Below, piece by piece: positions 26,171 through 37,662 of a DNA stretch of 64,000 bases. The translations under genes were made by a program, and so were the position numbers. Under the pieces are notes generated by a model, which worked only from the letters and a program-made list of their open reading frames with translations, was not told the DNA's origin and did no database searches. This DNA comes from Thermoleophilaceae bacterium (GTDB lineage: Bacteria > Actinomycetota > Thermoleophilia > Solirubrobacterales > Thermoleophilaceae), in NCBI GenBank assembly GCA_030447905.1, contig JAUJNZ010000005.1, positions 140,780 through 204,779 of the forward strand, in the 5' to 3' direction. How positions within the stretch are numbered: position 1 is the stretch's first letter; each line of letters opens with the position of its first letter.

Positions 26171-27017
26171 TCCCATCGTCGAGGTCCCCGAGCCCTCCGT
26201 CATGGGCATCGTCAACGTCACCCCGGATTCGTTCTCGGACGCGGGACGCTACCTCGACGCCGACGGCGCGGTCGAGCACGGCCGCCGCCTCGCCGCGGAG
26301 GGTGCGGCCATAATCGACGTCGGCGGCGAGTCGACGCGCCCGGGCGCCGAGCCCGTGGCCGCCGCCGAGGAGCTCGAGCGCACGATCCCCGTGGTCGAGC
26401 GGCTCGCGGCGGGGCGGGACACGGGTCCGGCGGGACTGCGGGTCTCGATCGACACCACCAAGGCGGAGGTCGCGGCCGCGGCCCTCCAGACCGGTGCCCG
26501 GATGGTCAACGACGTATCGGCCTTTCGCTTCGAGCCCGAGATCGCGGGGCTCGTCGCGGGCGCTGGAGCCACCTGCGTGCTCATGCACATGCAGGGCGAG
26601 CCGCGGACCATGCAGCAGGATCCCCGCTACCACGACGTCGTCTCCGAGGTCAAGTCGTTCCTCGAGGAGCGGCTCGCCTTTGCCGTCGCCGAGGGCGTGC
26701 GCGAGGAGCACGTCTGGCTCGATCCAGGAATTGGCTTCGGCAAGACCCCCGACCACAACCTCGAGCTGCTGGCGCGCCTGGACGAGCTCGTGGCCATCGG
26801 GCGGCCGCTGGTCGTCGGGACCTCGCGCAAGAGCCTGCTCGGCCGGCTCACCGGGCGGGAGCTCGACGACCGCCTGCCGGGCACGATCGCCACGAACGTG
26901 CTCGCCCTCGCCCGGGGGGCCCGGGTCTTCCGGGTTCACGACGTCGCTGATGTGGCGGACGCGCTGACCGTCGCGCGGGCGGTGCTCTCGGGCCGAGCTC
27001 CGGGCACGGCCGCCTGA
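26160..27017 (+). CDS. folP: Dihydropteroate synthase
   Basis: FolP condenses 7,8-dihydropterin pyrophosphate with p-aminobenzoate to give dihydropteroate, and it is the sulfonamide target. All family motifs can be read: MGIVNVTPDSFSD, IDVGGESTRPGA, VSIDTTKAEV, MVNDVSAF, WLDPGIGFGKT and VVGTSRKSLLG. The length of 285 aa is usual. Translation begins at a GTG inside the methyltransferase gene. folB follows after 24 bp and folK overlaps folB, making a compact folate operon followed by coaX. Confidence 0.96.
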   Translation: MGIDPIVEVPEPSVMGIVNVTPDSFSDAGRYLDADGAVEHGRRLAAEGAAIIDVGGESTRPGAEPVAAAEELERTIPVVERLAAGRDTGPAGLRVSIDTTKAEVAAAALQTGARMVNDVSAFRFEPEIAGLVAGAGATCVLMHMQGEPRTMQQDPRYHDVVSEVKSFLEERLAFAVAEGVREEHVWLDPGIGFGKTPDHNLELLARLDELVAIGRPLVVGTSRKSLLGRLTGRELDDRLPGTIATNVLALARGARVFRVHDVADVADALTVARAVLSGRAPGTAA

Positions 27018-27041
27018 GCCGCGATTGCTACGTTCGCGGAG

Positions 27042-27479
27042 GTGGACTCGCCCGACGACGATCTCGATCCCGACCAGGCCGACGAGCTCGAGGACGACGA
27101 CCTCGGTGCCGAGCCGCTCGTCACCGTCGAGATCGCGGGCCTTTCCGTCTACACCCACCACGGGGTCGGGGAGGCCGAGCGTGAGGTCGGCCAGCGGCTC
27201 GTCTTCGACCTCTCGTTCGAGCTCGATCGCTGCGACGCCACCGTCACCGATCGGTTGGAGGACACCGTCGACTACGGCGACGTCTGCCAGCAGGTCGCGC
27301 TCGTCGCGCAGGCGCGCTCGTTTCGGACCCTCGAGCGCCTGTGCGCGCACGTCGCCGACCGCATGATGGACCGCTACGGCGTCGACCAGGTATCGGTTCG
27401 CGCGGCCAAGCCGGAGCCGCCGATCCCGCTGCCCGTCGACGAGGTCGCGGTCGAGGTCTTCAAGGAGCGCGCGGACTGA
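27042..27479 (+). CDS. folB: Dihydroneopterin aldolase
   Basis: FolB splits dihydroneopterin into 6-hydroxymethyl-dihydropterin and glycolaldehyde. The signature VEIAGLSVYTHHGVGEAERE (normally GLxxxxxHGVxxxE) and the DTVDYGDVCQQV segment are present, as is LERLCAHVADRM. Lys in AAKPEPP stands at the usual KPxAP catalytic site. An acidic extension of about 25 residues precedes the core, so the true start could be later than the first GTG used here. It ends in GCGGACTGA, which overlaps the proposed CTG start of folK. Confidence 0.94.
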   Translation: MDSPDDDLDPDQADELEDDDLGAEPLVTVEIAGLSVYTHHGVGEAEREVGQRLVFDLSFELDRCDATVTDRLEDTVDYGDVCQQVALVAQARSFRTLERLCAHVADRMMDRYGVDQVSVRAAKPEPPIPLPVDEVAVEVFKERAD

Positions 27480-27985
27480 GCCTGGGCGGGGCGCGCCATC
27501 GCGGCTTCCTCGGGCTCGGCTCTAACGTGGGCGACCGCAGAGCGACCCTGCGGGCGGCCCGCACCCGCCTCGACGCGCGGCCTGGCCTCCGGGTGCTCGT
27601 CTCCTCCTGCGCCTACGAGACCGAGCCCCAGGACCAAGCCGCCGGCCAGCACGACTTCCTGAACGCCTGCCTCGAGATCGCGACCGACCTCGAGCCCGAG
27701 GCGCTCCTCGACGTCTGCAAGCAAGTCGAGCTCGAGCTTGGTCGCCGCGCCGACCATCGCCGTCACGCTCCGCGGCCGATCGACATCGACGTCCTCCTCC
27801 TCGGGGAGATCGAAGCCCGCGACGAGCGCCTCACCCTTCCCCACCCCGACCTCACGCGACGCCGCTTCGTGCTCGTGCCGCTGCTCGAGCTCGACCCCGC
27901 GCTCGTGCTTCCCGACGGAACCCCGCTGGCGCCGGCCCTCGACGAGCTCGAAGGTCAGCGCGTCGAGCAGGCGGGACCGCTCTGA
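27476..27985 (+). CDS. folK: 2-amino-4-hydroxy-6-hydroxymethyldihydropteridine pyrophosphokinase
   Basis: FolK transfers pyrophosphate from ATP to 6-hydroxymethyl-dihydropterin. FLGLGSNVGDRRATL is the start of the fold; SCAYETEPQ, RPIDIDVLLLGE (the DxD metal site) and LTLPHPDLTRRRFVLVPL follow. No ATG, GTG or TTG lies between the folB stop and the conserved GLGSN motif. The nearest standard start is a GTG 135 bp inside folB. A CTG at 27476, overlapping the folB TGA and preceded by AAGGAG at eight bases, is the best-placed start. The alternative is a much longer N-terminus of unlikely Arg-rich composition. Confidence 0.93.
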   Translation: MSLGGARHRGFLGLGSNVGDRRATLRAARTRLDARPGLRVLVSSCAYETEPQDQAAGQHDFLNACLEIATDLEPEALLDVCKQVELELGRRADHRRHAPRPIDIDVLLLGEIEARDERLTLPHPDLTRRRFVLVPLLELDPALVLPDGTPLAPALDELEGQRVEQAGPL

Positions 27986-28015
27986 GCGTCCGGTCTGCGG
28001 CGATAATCCCACACC

Positions 28016-28792
28016 ATGCTCCTCGCCATCGACGTCGGCAACACCCAGACCCACGTCGGCACGTTCCGCGGCTCCGAGCTCGTCGACCACTGGCGCTTCG
28101 CCACCGTCCGCGAGGCCACCGCGGACGAGCTCGCCTCGCTCCTCAAGGGGCTGCTCGACCTGCGCCACCTGGTCCTGGCCGAGCTCGAGGCCGCGATCGT
28201 CTCCTCGGTGGTCCCCCAGCTCACGCGGGAGTACGAGGTCCTGTCCACGCGCTACCTCCACGGCGCCATGCTCGTGGTCGGCCCGACGGTCCGCACCGGG
28301 ATGCCGATCCGCTTCGACAACCCGCGCGAGGTCGGCGCCGACCGGCTCGTCAACGCGCTCGCCGCCTACGCCCGCTTCGCGGGTACCTGCATCGTCGTTG
28401 ACTTCGGAACCTCGACCAACTACGACGCCGTGTCGAGCGACGGGGAGTACCTGGGAGGAGTGCTCGCCCCCGGAATAGAGATCTCGATGCACGCCCTCTC
28501 CGAGCGGGCCGCCATGCTTCCGAAGATCGACTTCGAGTCTCCCGAGGAGGTGATCGGGCGGACAACGCTGACCGCGCTTCGGTCGGGGCTCATCTACGGC
28601 ACCGCCGGGCAGGTCGACGGAATCGTGGGACGCATGCGGGAGGAGTTGGGTGTCGAGGCCCGAGCGATCGCCACCGGGGGGCTCGCGAGCTCGATCGTTC
28701 CCTTCTGCGAGGAGGTGGACGAGGTCGACGACGAGCTGACCCTCCGCGGCCTGCGCCTGGTCTACGAGCGCAACGCCACGCCCGCCGGCTGA
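28016..28792 (+). CDS. coaX: Type III pantothenate kinase
   Basis: CoaX phosphorylates pantothenate, the first step of coenzyme A synthesis, and unlike CoaA is not strongly feedback-inhibited. LLAIDVGNTQTHVG is the ATPase-fold phosphate 1 motif. MPIRFDNPREVGADRLVNAL carries the GADR motif and VVDFGTSTNYD the catalytic Asp region. LGGVLAPGIEIS and GRTTLTALRSGLIYG complete the family. The length of 258 aa is typical. It follows folK after 30 bp and starts at ATG. Confidence 0.96.
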   Translation: MLLAIDVGNTQTHVGTFRGSELVDHWRFATVREATADELASLLKGLLDLRHLVLAELEAAIVSSVVPQLTREYEVLSTRYLHGAMLVVGPTVRTGMPIRFDNPREVGADRLVNALAAYARFAGTCIVVDFGTSTNYDAVSSDGEYLGGVLAPGIEISMHALSERAAMLPKIDFESPEEVIGRTTLTALRSGLIYGTAGQVDGIVGRMREELGVEARAIATGGLASSIVPFCEEVDEVDDELTLRGLRLVYERNATPAG

Positions 28793-28830
28793 CTCCCCGG
28801 CCGCCCGCCGGAAGCTACGGTTCGAACACC

Positions 28831-29814
28831 GTGCGCGCGCTCACCGATCCCTGGCAGATCGCTGGCCACACGATCGAGAACCGGCTCGTGCTGGCTCCGC
28901 TGGCCGGAATCGGGAACTGGTTCGTGCGCCTGCAGGCCCGCCGCTATGGCGCCGGGCTCGTGGTCTCCGAGATGGTGTCGAGCTTCGGCCTGAAGTACGG
29001 CGACGAGCGGACCTTGCGCGAGTTCCTGCGCATCCACCCCGACGAGCACCCGGTGGCGATCCAGCTCTTCGGTCACGACCCCGAGGCGATGCGCGCCGCC
29101 GCGGGGATCGTCGCCGAGGCCGGTGCCGACCTGATCGACCTGAACATGGGCTGTCCGGTGCGCAAGGTGTGCAAGACGGGCGCCGGCGCCTCGCTGCTCG
29201 AGGACCCCGACCGGGCGGTGGCGCTCGCGCGCGCGGCGATCGAGGGCAGCGGGCTTCCGGTCACCGTCAAGCTGCGTTCGGGCCAGCGGCCGGGTGAGCG
29301 CACCGGCGCCGACCTCGCCCACCGGCTGGTCGCCGAGGCTTGTGTCGCGGGGATCGGCTTCCATCCGCGCCACGCCTCACAGCAGCACAAGGGAGAGCCC
29401 GACATCGCCCTCGCCGCCGAGCTCGTCGAGAAGCTCGCCGACGTGCCGGTGATCCTCTCCGGTGGCCTCTCCTCAGACGAGCGCGCGCTCGCGGCTTTCG
29501 AGCGGACGGGCGCCGCCGCGGTCATGCTCGCGCGCGGCTCGCTCGGCAACCCATGGCGGTTCGCGCGCCTGGTCGACCGCTACGCCGGTGAGCCGCCCGC
29601 CGAAGAGGTCGCCCGCGAGCTCGAGTGGGTCATCGACCGCTGCGAGGAGCATCTCGGAACCGAGCGCGCCGGGCGCTATCTGCGCAAGTTCTACCCCTGG
29701 TACGCCGACACCCTCGGGCTGAGCAAGGCCGACCGCCGAGAGCTGGTCGAGGCGCCCACGACCGCGGCCGCGCGGCGCGCCCTGGACGCGCTCGCCAGCC
29801 CGCTCATGGCCTGA
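28831..29814 (+). CDS. dusB: tRNA-dihydrouridine synthase (Dus family)
   Basis: An FMN-dependent TIM-barrel enzyme that reduces uridines in tRNA D-loops with NAD(P)H. LAPLAGIGNWFVR is the N-terminal FMN site. DLNMGCPVRKVCKTGAGASLL contains the catalytic Cys region. VKLRSGQ, FHPRHASQQHKG and ILSGGLSS further define Dus. A C-terminal helical tRNA-binding domain is present (LRKFYPWYADTLGLSK). Among bacterial subclasses the DusB symbol is by context (next to greA and lysS, as in Bacillus) and not proven. GTG start. Confidence 0.9.
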   Translation: MRALTDPWQIAGHTIENRLVLAPLAGIGNWFVRLQARRYGAGLVVSEMVSSFGLKYGDERTLREFLRIHPDEHPVAIQLFGHDPEAMRAAAGIVAEAGADLIDLNMGCPVRKVCKTGAGASLLEDPDRAVALARAAIEGSGLPVTVKLRSGQRPGERTGADLAHRLVAEACVAGIGFHPRHASQQHKGEPDIALAAELVEKLADVPVILSGGLSSDERALAAFERTGAAAVMLARGSLGNPWRFARLVDRYAGEPPAEEVARELEWVIDRCEEHLGTERAGRYLRKFYPWYADTLGLSKADRRELVEAPTTAAARRALDALASPLMA

Positions 29815-29929
29815 CCAAGGGTTCGAGGCTCCCCTGGCCGCTGCTATCCTCGCCGGTCCTTCCGGCCCGGGAGGCACCTCCGCGACCGACCGACCGCGCG
29901 CACCCCGAGACGGGCGGAAGCGAACACCC

Positions 29930-30409
29930 ATGCCCCAAGACCTCATGCTCACTCCCGAAGGGCTCGAAGAGCTCAAGTCGAAGATCGAGCACCTGTCGAC
30001 CGATCGCCGACGCGAGGTCGCCGACCGGATCCGCGACGCGCGGGAGTTCGGCGACATCTCGGAGAACTCCGAGTACGACGACGCCAAGAACGAGCAGGCC
30101 ATGCTCGAGAAGCAGATCGCCGAGCTCGAGGAGAAGCTGCGCTCGGCGAGGGTGATCGACGAGGGCCGGGTCGGGACCGACAAGGTCTCGGTTGGCACGA
30201 CCGTCCACGTCAAGGACCAGAAGACCGACAAGTCCGCGAAGTACAAGTTGGTCGGCTCGGCCGAGGCCGATCCCTCCAACGGGCGCCTCTCCAACGAGTC
30301 GCCGGTGGGCAAGGCCCTCATGGGCCGCAAGCGCAACGAGGTCGTATCCGTGCCGGTCCCGCGCGGCCCGGCTCGCGAGCTAAAGATCACCAAGATCGAC
30401 GCCGGCTGA
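29930..30409 (+). CDS. greA: Transcription elongation factor GreA
   Basis: GreA enters the RNA polymerase secondary channel and stimulates cleavage of backtracked transcripts. MLTPEGLEELKSKIEHL begins the coiled coil. Its tip has the two acidic residues in DISENSEYDDAK, needed for cleavage. The C-terminal FKBP-like domain includes VGTTVHVKD, NGRLSNESPVGKALMGRK and ELKITKID. The length of 159 aa is normal. A 115-bp gap separates it from dus and probably holds its own promoter; lysS begins 57 bp downstream. Confidence 0.96.
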   Translation: MPQDLMLTPEGLEELKSKIEHLSTDRRREVADRIRDAREFGDISENSEYDDAKNEQAMLEKQIAELEEKLRSARVIDEGRVGTDKVSVGTTVHVKDQKTDKSAKYKLVGSAEADPSNGRLSNESPVGKALMGRKRNEVVSVPVPRGPARELKITKIDAG

Positions 30410-30466
30410 ACCCGCCCTGGCGCTGCGCGCTCGAGCCTGAGCCGCCGCCCCCAATAGGCTCTCGGC

Positions 30467-31906
30467 GTGGAAGACGATCGGCGCGTCAAGCTCGAGCGCT
30501 TACGTGCGGACGGGATAGATCCCTTCCCGCCCGACTTCGACGGCGTCACTCCGATCGCCCGGGTCCACGCCGCGCACGGCACGCTCGAGCCCGGCGAGGA
30601 GACCGACGTCTCCTTCCGTGTGGCCGGCCGCCTGACCGCCCGGCGCGGACACGGCAGGGCCACCTTCCTTGACCTCGTCGACCGCTCCGGGCGCATCCAG
30701 CTCCACGCGCGCCTCGACGTGCTCGGACAGGAGGCCTTCGACCGTCTTACCTCGCTCGACCTCGGCGACCTGATCGGAGCCGACGGGACCGCCTTCAAGA
30801 GCCGTCGCGGGGAGCTGTCGCTTCGCACCGACGCCTGGAGGCTGCTGGCCAAGTCGCTGCGGCCTCCCCCCGAGAAGTTTCACGGCCTCGAGGACACAGA
30901 GACCCGCTACCGCCGCCGCGAGCTCGACCTGATCGCCAACGAGGAGGCGAGGAGGCTGTTCGTGCTGCGCTCGCGCGTCGTCGCCGCGATCCGCCGCTAC
31001 CTCGACGAGCACGACTTCCTCGAGGTCGAAACCCCGGTGCTGCAGCCACTCTACGGAGGCGCCGCCGCCCGCCCGTTCACGACCCATCACAACCAGCTCG
31101 ACCGCGACCTGTACCTGCGGATCGCCACCGAGCTGTACCTCAAGCGGCTCGTGGTCGGCGGGCTAGAGCGCGTCTACGAGCTCGGCAAGAACTTCCGCAA
31201 CGAGGGCATCTCGCCCAAGCACAACCCGGAGTTCACCATGCTCGAGTGGTACGAGGCCTACGCCGACTACGAGGACGCCGCGGCACGGCTCGAGGAGCTC
31301 GTGGCTTACGTGGCAGGCGAGGTCGGCTACTCCGGCGAGCTCGACCTGACTCCGCCCTGGCGGCGCCTCACCCTGCGCGCCGCGATCGAGGAGTGGACCG
31401 GCATCGACGTGCTCGCCGCACGCGAGCCCGCCGCGCTCGTGAGCGTGGCACGCGAGCGCGGGATCGCCGACCTCGACGCGAGCGAGACCTGGCCGCGCCT
31501 CGTCGACGACCTCCTGTCCAAGCACGTCGAGCCGGCGCTCGACCAGCCCACCTTTATCTTCGACTATCCGGAGGAGCTCTCGCCGTTCGCCAAGGCCCAC
31601 CGCTCGGCTTCGCCCGAGGATCGGCTCGTCGAGCGGTTCGAGTGCTTCGCGGCCGGCATCGAGATCGCCAACGCCTTCTCCGAGCTCAACGACCCCCACG
31701 AGCAGCGGGCGCGCTTCGAGGCCCAGCGCGCCGAGCTCGCGGCCGGCGACGAAGAGGCGCAGCCCTTTGACGAGGACTTCGTGCGCGCGCTCGAGCACGG
31801 GATGCCCCCGACCGGGGGCCTCGGCCTCGGCATCGACCGCCTCGTCATGGTGCTCTCCGGGCGGCGGTCGATCCGCGAGGTCGTGCTGTTTCCGGCGATG
31901 CGGTAG
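30467..31906 (+). CDS. lysS: Lysyl-tRNA synthetase, class II
   Basis: The protein has an N-terminal OB-fold anticodon domain (VSFRVAGRLTARRGHGRATF, LVDRSGRIQLHAR) and the class II catalytic core. Motif 2 reads KNFRNEGISPKHNPEFTMLE, and motif 3 is GLGLGIDRLVM. TRYRRRELDLIANEEAR and FLEVETPVLQPLYGGAAARPF are lysine-type specific. The length of 479 aa is normal. It starts with GTG and ends the folate-greA-lysS stretch. Confidence 0.96.
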   Translation: MEDDRRVKLERLRADGIDPFPPDFDGVTPIARVHAAHGTLEPGEETDVSFRVAGRLTARRGHGRATFLDLVDRSGRIQLHARLDVLGQEAFDRLTSLDLGDLIGADGTAFKSRRGELSLRTDAWRLLAKSLRPPPEKFHGLEDTETRYRRRELDLIANEEARRLFVLRSRVVAAIRRYLDEHDFLEVETPVLQPLYGGAAARPFTTHHNQLDRDLYLRIATELYLKRLVVGGLERVYELGKNFRNEGISPKHNPEFTMLEWYEAYADYEDAAARLEELVAYVAGEVGYSGELDLTPPWRRLTLRAAIEEWTGIDVLAAREPAALVSVARERGIADLDASETWPRLVDDLLSKHVEPALDQPTFIFDYPEELSPFAKAHRSASPEDRLVERFECFAAGIEIANAFSELNDPHEQRARFEAQRAELAAGDEEAQPFDEDFVRALEHGMPPTGGLGLGIDRLVMVLSGRRSIREVVLFPAMR

Positions 31907-32108
31907 GGGCTGCGCGGCAGCTTGGCTCGGCCGTCGGCTCCCCGAGGGAGCGCGGGCACCACCGGCACGACCCAAAGACTAGGAGGGGGGCCTAGTGACA
32001 GATGACGACCACGACCTTATTGTCGCTCCGACAGCTCGGCAGGCCCCGATCCGACTCGCGACGCGGCGAGTCAGGGTGCCGAGATCACTCGAGAGAACAG
32101 GAGTTACC

Positions 32109-34481
32109 ATGCTCACCCACCCGGGCCGGACATTGCGCCGGCCGCCTCGGCGGACGCTCACCGCTCTGATTGCTGTAAGCGCCGCGCTGGGGATGTCGCT
32201 CCTCACCACCTCGGCGGCGCAGGCAGGCGAAGTCATCGAGAAGGTCATGGACGAGAACTTCCAGGTGTCGGAATCGTCCTCTGGCGAGGACACGGGGTTC
32301 GACGTCCGGTCCGGCGATCGCCTGGTGATCACCGGAGGCGGAAAGATCAAGTCCGGCCTCTTCGGCCAGGACTGGGTCTTCCCCGACGGGGGGAACCAGA
32401 ACGACACCCGTGCCGAACTGCCGCTGAACCAGAGCACGCTCTACGACAAAACGTGTGCGGGGTGGTTCGGCGCCCGCCACCGGTGCTCGCCGAGCTACAG
32501 CCTGATCGGCGTCTTCGGCGGACACCCCCGGTACTTTTTAATCGGAAGCTCATACGACAGCGTCTACACCGGCGAGACGAGCAGGCTTCGCCTGAGGACC
32601 AACGACGATGCCCCGGGTGGTGGCGAAGGAGCGTTTACCGCCGATGTCCAGGTGTACCGGGCGCTGCCCGACGGTGACAACGACGGCGTCCCGGACCAGC
32701 GAGACAACTGCCCGAGTAACTCGAACCCCGATCAACGAGACGCAGACGGGGACAGGGTCGGCGACGCCTGCGACAGCAGTGGGGAGGACCCGGGCCCGGG
32801 TGTCGACGAGGGTTACTTCAGGGTGACTCTGAACGGTTTCAAGGTTCTTCAGCAGACAGATGATCACGCGTTCGAGGTCGACGGCAAGGGGGACGAGGTG
32901 TACCTCCGAAACGACACTCGACTCGTCGGCGGAACCGGCGCGACGATCGCCCAGGACGACTACTCGTCGCCGGTCCTCGGAGACACCAACGGCTGGCCCG
33001 CGCGCCTGAAGGCAGGCTCGGCCAGCGACCGCGGCGGCTTGAAGACCGGAGACGGCTTCCCGACCGCTACGCCGTGGAACCGCTCAGATCCTCTGACCAA
33101 CGATCCACCGCAGGCAGATCGCGAGATCGTGCCGCCCCTCATCTTGGCCCAGGAGAAGCTGACCGACGGGCGAAACGGGCTGGTCGTATCCCCAAGCGTG
33201 TGGGAGTGGGATGGCGGCCGCGGTCTGTTCAACCGATTCGTCGATGCAGTGGCGAAGTACGGGTCGGACGCCTCGCGCCTTGCCAGCCTGATCGCCGGCC
33301 AGGACCAAGCCTTCGAGGACCGGCTTGCCGATAACCTCGAGAAGTCGCTTCCCGCCCTGAAGGGCATCGTAGAGGGAACGGTGGGAGAGCCTCAGGACCG
33401 GCCCGTGGGAATGGCCGACTCGGGGGAGGACTACACGTTCAAGCCCAAGTCGTTGTTCCTCAACTACGACGTCGCGGATCGAGTCAGTAAGACCACCTTT
33501 TCGCACGGGAAGGGCGTCGTAGCCATGGAGTTCCAGGACTCCCAGCGCATCGGTGGAGGCCGTTACGCCGTCTACCTTCAGGTCGAGCGGGTCGAAGGAC
33601 CGCCGGTCGACGGAGGCGGGGACAAGACTCCGCCCGTCACCACCATCGCCTCCAAGCCGTCGGCTCTCGTGAACAGCGGGTCGGCGACGCTCGGGTTCTC
33701 GTCGTCGGAGTCGAACTCGAGGTTCGAGTGCAGCTTGGACGGGGGGAACTTCACCCCCTGCGCTTCGCCCAAGTCGTACTCCGGGCTCGCCAATGGACGG
33801 CACACCTTCCAGGTGCGGGCCATCGATGCGGCTGGGAACGTCGACCCGGTCGGTGCAACTGCCGTATGGACGGTCGATACCCGTAAGCCCGTCACCACCA
33901 TCGCCTCCAAGCCGTCGGCTCTCGTGAACAGCGGGTCGGCGACGCTCGGGTTCTCGTCGTCGGAGTCGAACTCGAGGTTCGAGTGCAGCTTGGACGGGGG
34001 GAACTTCACCCCCTGCGCTTCGCCCAAGTCGTACTCCGGGCTCGCCAATGGACGGCACACCTTCCAGGTGCGGGCCATCGATGCGGCTGGGAACGTCGAC
34101 CCGGTCGGTGCAACTGCCGTATGGACGGTCGACACCCTCAACCCACGGGTGACGAGGGTAAGGCCTGGCGCAGGTGCCCGAGGGGTGGCGCCGGGCACAA
34201 ACGTGGTCGCCGACTTCTCGGAGGCGATGAGGGCGACGACCGTGAACCGGACGACGGTCCAGCTCAAGAAGACGGGTAGTCCCCAGTCGATCTCGGCGGT
34301 CGTGACCCGCTCGGGTCCCTACCGCGTCGTCCTCAATCCGCGCCAGAGCCTCCAGCGCGGCGCCACGTACGTGGCCACCGTGGGTACGGGTGCGATGGAC
34401 GTCGCGGGCAACCGGCTCGACGGCGACCCTCGGCGAGCAGGGCTGCAGCCGAAGCGCTGGAGCTTCAGGGTCGGGCGATAG
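32109..34481 (+). CDS. Secreted multidomain protein: lectin-like N-domain, TSP3 repeat, two identical Ig-like repeats, SbsA-type Ig domain (790 aa)
   Basis: The ATG at 32109 has AGGAG five bases before it, so I prefer it to the in-frame GTG 114 bp upstream. A signal peptide follows (LTALIAVSAALGMSLLTTSAAQA). The region up to about residue 200 (YSLIGVFGG, RLRLRTNDDAPGGGEGAF) looks like a PA-IL/LecA-like or PA14-like sugar-binding fold. PDGDNDGVPDQRDNCP with DADGDRVGDACD is a thrombospondin type 3 calcium repeat. An unrecognised middle part of about 260 residues comes next, then two identical 85-residue Ig-like repeats (SRFECSLDGGNFTPCASP) and a C-terminal SbsA-type Ig domain (VVADFSEAM). Likely a cell-surface or secreted adhesin; the partner is unknown. 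Confidence 0.75.
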   Translation: MLTHPGRTLRRPPRRTLTALIAVSAALGMSLLTTSAAQAGEVIEKVMDENFQVSESSSGEDTGFDVRSGDRLVITGGGKIKSGLFGQDWVFPDGGNQNDTRAELPLNQSTLYDKTCAGWFGARHRCSPSYSLIGVFGGHPRYFLIGSSYDSVYTGETSRLRLRTNDDAPGGGEGAFTADVQVYRALPDGDNDGVPDQRDNCPSNSNPDQRDADGDRVGDACDSSGEDPGPGVDEGYFRVTLNGFKVLQQTDDHAFEVDGKGDEVYLRNDTRLVGGTGATIAQDDYSSPVLGDTNGWPARLKAGSASDRGGLKTGDGFPTATPWNRSDPLTNDPPQADREIVPPLILAQEKLTDGRNGLVVSPSVWEWDGGRGLFNRFVDAVAKYGSDASRLASLIAGQDQAFEDRLADNLEKSLPALKGIVEGTVGEPQDRPVGMADSGEDYTFKPKSLFLNYDVADRVSKTTFSHGKGVVAMEFQDSQRIGGGRYAVYLQVERVEGPPVDGGGDKTPPVTTIASKPSALVNSGSATLGFSSSESNSRFECSLDGGNFTPCASPKSYSGLANGRHTFQVRAIDAAGNVDPVGATAVWTVDTRKPVTTIASKPSALVNSGSATLGFSSSESNSRFECSLDGGNFTPCASPKSYSGLANGRHTFQVRAIDAAGNVDPVGATAVWTVDTLNPRVTRVRPGAGARGVAPGTNVVADFSEAMRATTVNRTTVQLKKTGSPQSISAVVTRSGPYRVVLNPRQSLQRGATYVATVGTGAMDVAGNRLDGDPRRAGLQPKRWSFRVGR
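33633..34142 (+). repeat. Two near-identical 255-bp tandem repeats
   Basis: The unit starting at 33633 is repeated from 33888 with essentially no base differences; the one I see is GATACC versus GACACC at the unit end. Each unit encodes 85 residues of an Ig-like domain. Identity at third codon positions points to a recent duplication or to ongoing homogenisation. Confidence 0.92.
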
Positions 34482-34503
34482 TCACGCCGATCTGACTGCA
34501 CGG

Positions 34504-34527
34504 GGCGGGACCCGACCGGGTCCCGCC
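34504..34527 (+). terminator. Intrinsic terminator after the surface-protein gene
   Basis: A perfect 10-bp stem, GGCGGGACCC and GGGTCCCGCC, with a four-base GACC loop, followed by CTT. It lies 22 bp after the stop codon. Confidence 0.85.
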
Positions 34528-34619
34528 CTTGCTCGTTCAGAGGTCGAGGATGAGGCGTCGGTCGGATCGGTCCGGTTCGTTCCGGACCGGCGGCGGCACC
34601 GAGCGGGGCATTCGGCCGG

Positions 34620-34775
34620 CAGCGAATCGCTTCGACTCGCTCGTCGCGCTGTACGGCTATCTCTCCACCACCGCGACACGTTCGATCGCATCCTCGTCGC
34701 CCAGGCGCACGGCGAGACTCACGCTGGTCACGAGCGACCGTCGCATCGCGCGCTACGAGGCCCCCCGATGGCCGC
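34620..34775 (+). pseudogene. C-terminal remnant of a VapC-type PIN-domain toxin
   Basis: LSLHHRDTFDRILVAQAHGE is the DxxD-LVAQA motif of PIN-domain toxins. After a loss of about two bases near 34717 another frame continues with LTLVTSDRRIARYEAP, the final LVTxD-R-ARY block. Both pieces match VapC-family ends closely, but the N-terminal half and any antitoxin gene are gone. The remnant lies between a terminator and the clpC promoter region. The rest of 34530-34980 has no other gene; near 34901 there is a palindrome CCGATATCGG with a second CCGATAT 17 bases on, upstream of clpC. Confidence 0.7.
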
Positions 34776-34983
34776 GTCCCGAGTGGTGCCTCCGTCCCCC
34801 CAGTACGCGCTATCTGGGCGCAACACGCGAACGTGACCCGTCCGGGGCCTCGACCCCCGCTGGTAGACTGACCTTCGGGCGATCGGGTACCAGAGCTCAT
34901 CCGATATCGGTTCGCCGCCGATATACGGTCGGAGACTTTGGGCGTCCGCTCGACCCGTAGCCACGCTAGAGAGGAACAGAGCC

Positions 34984-37638
<2,655 letters not shown>

Positions 37639-37662
37639 GCGGGCTCGCCGCGCCGACCCACT

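Noticed and set aside
34901-34930. CCGATAT repeats upstream of clpC as CtsR or HspR operators
   Set aside because: They match neither the GGTCAAA heptamers of CtsR nor the CTTGAGT HAIR element of HspR, and no ctsR gene is nearby.
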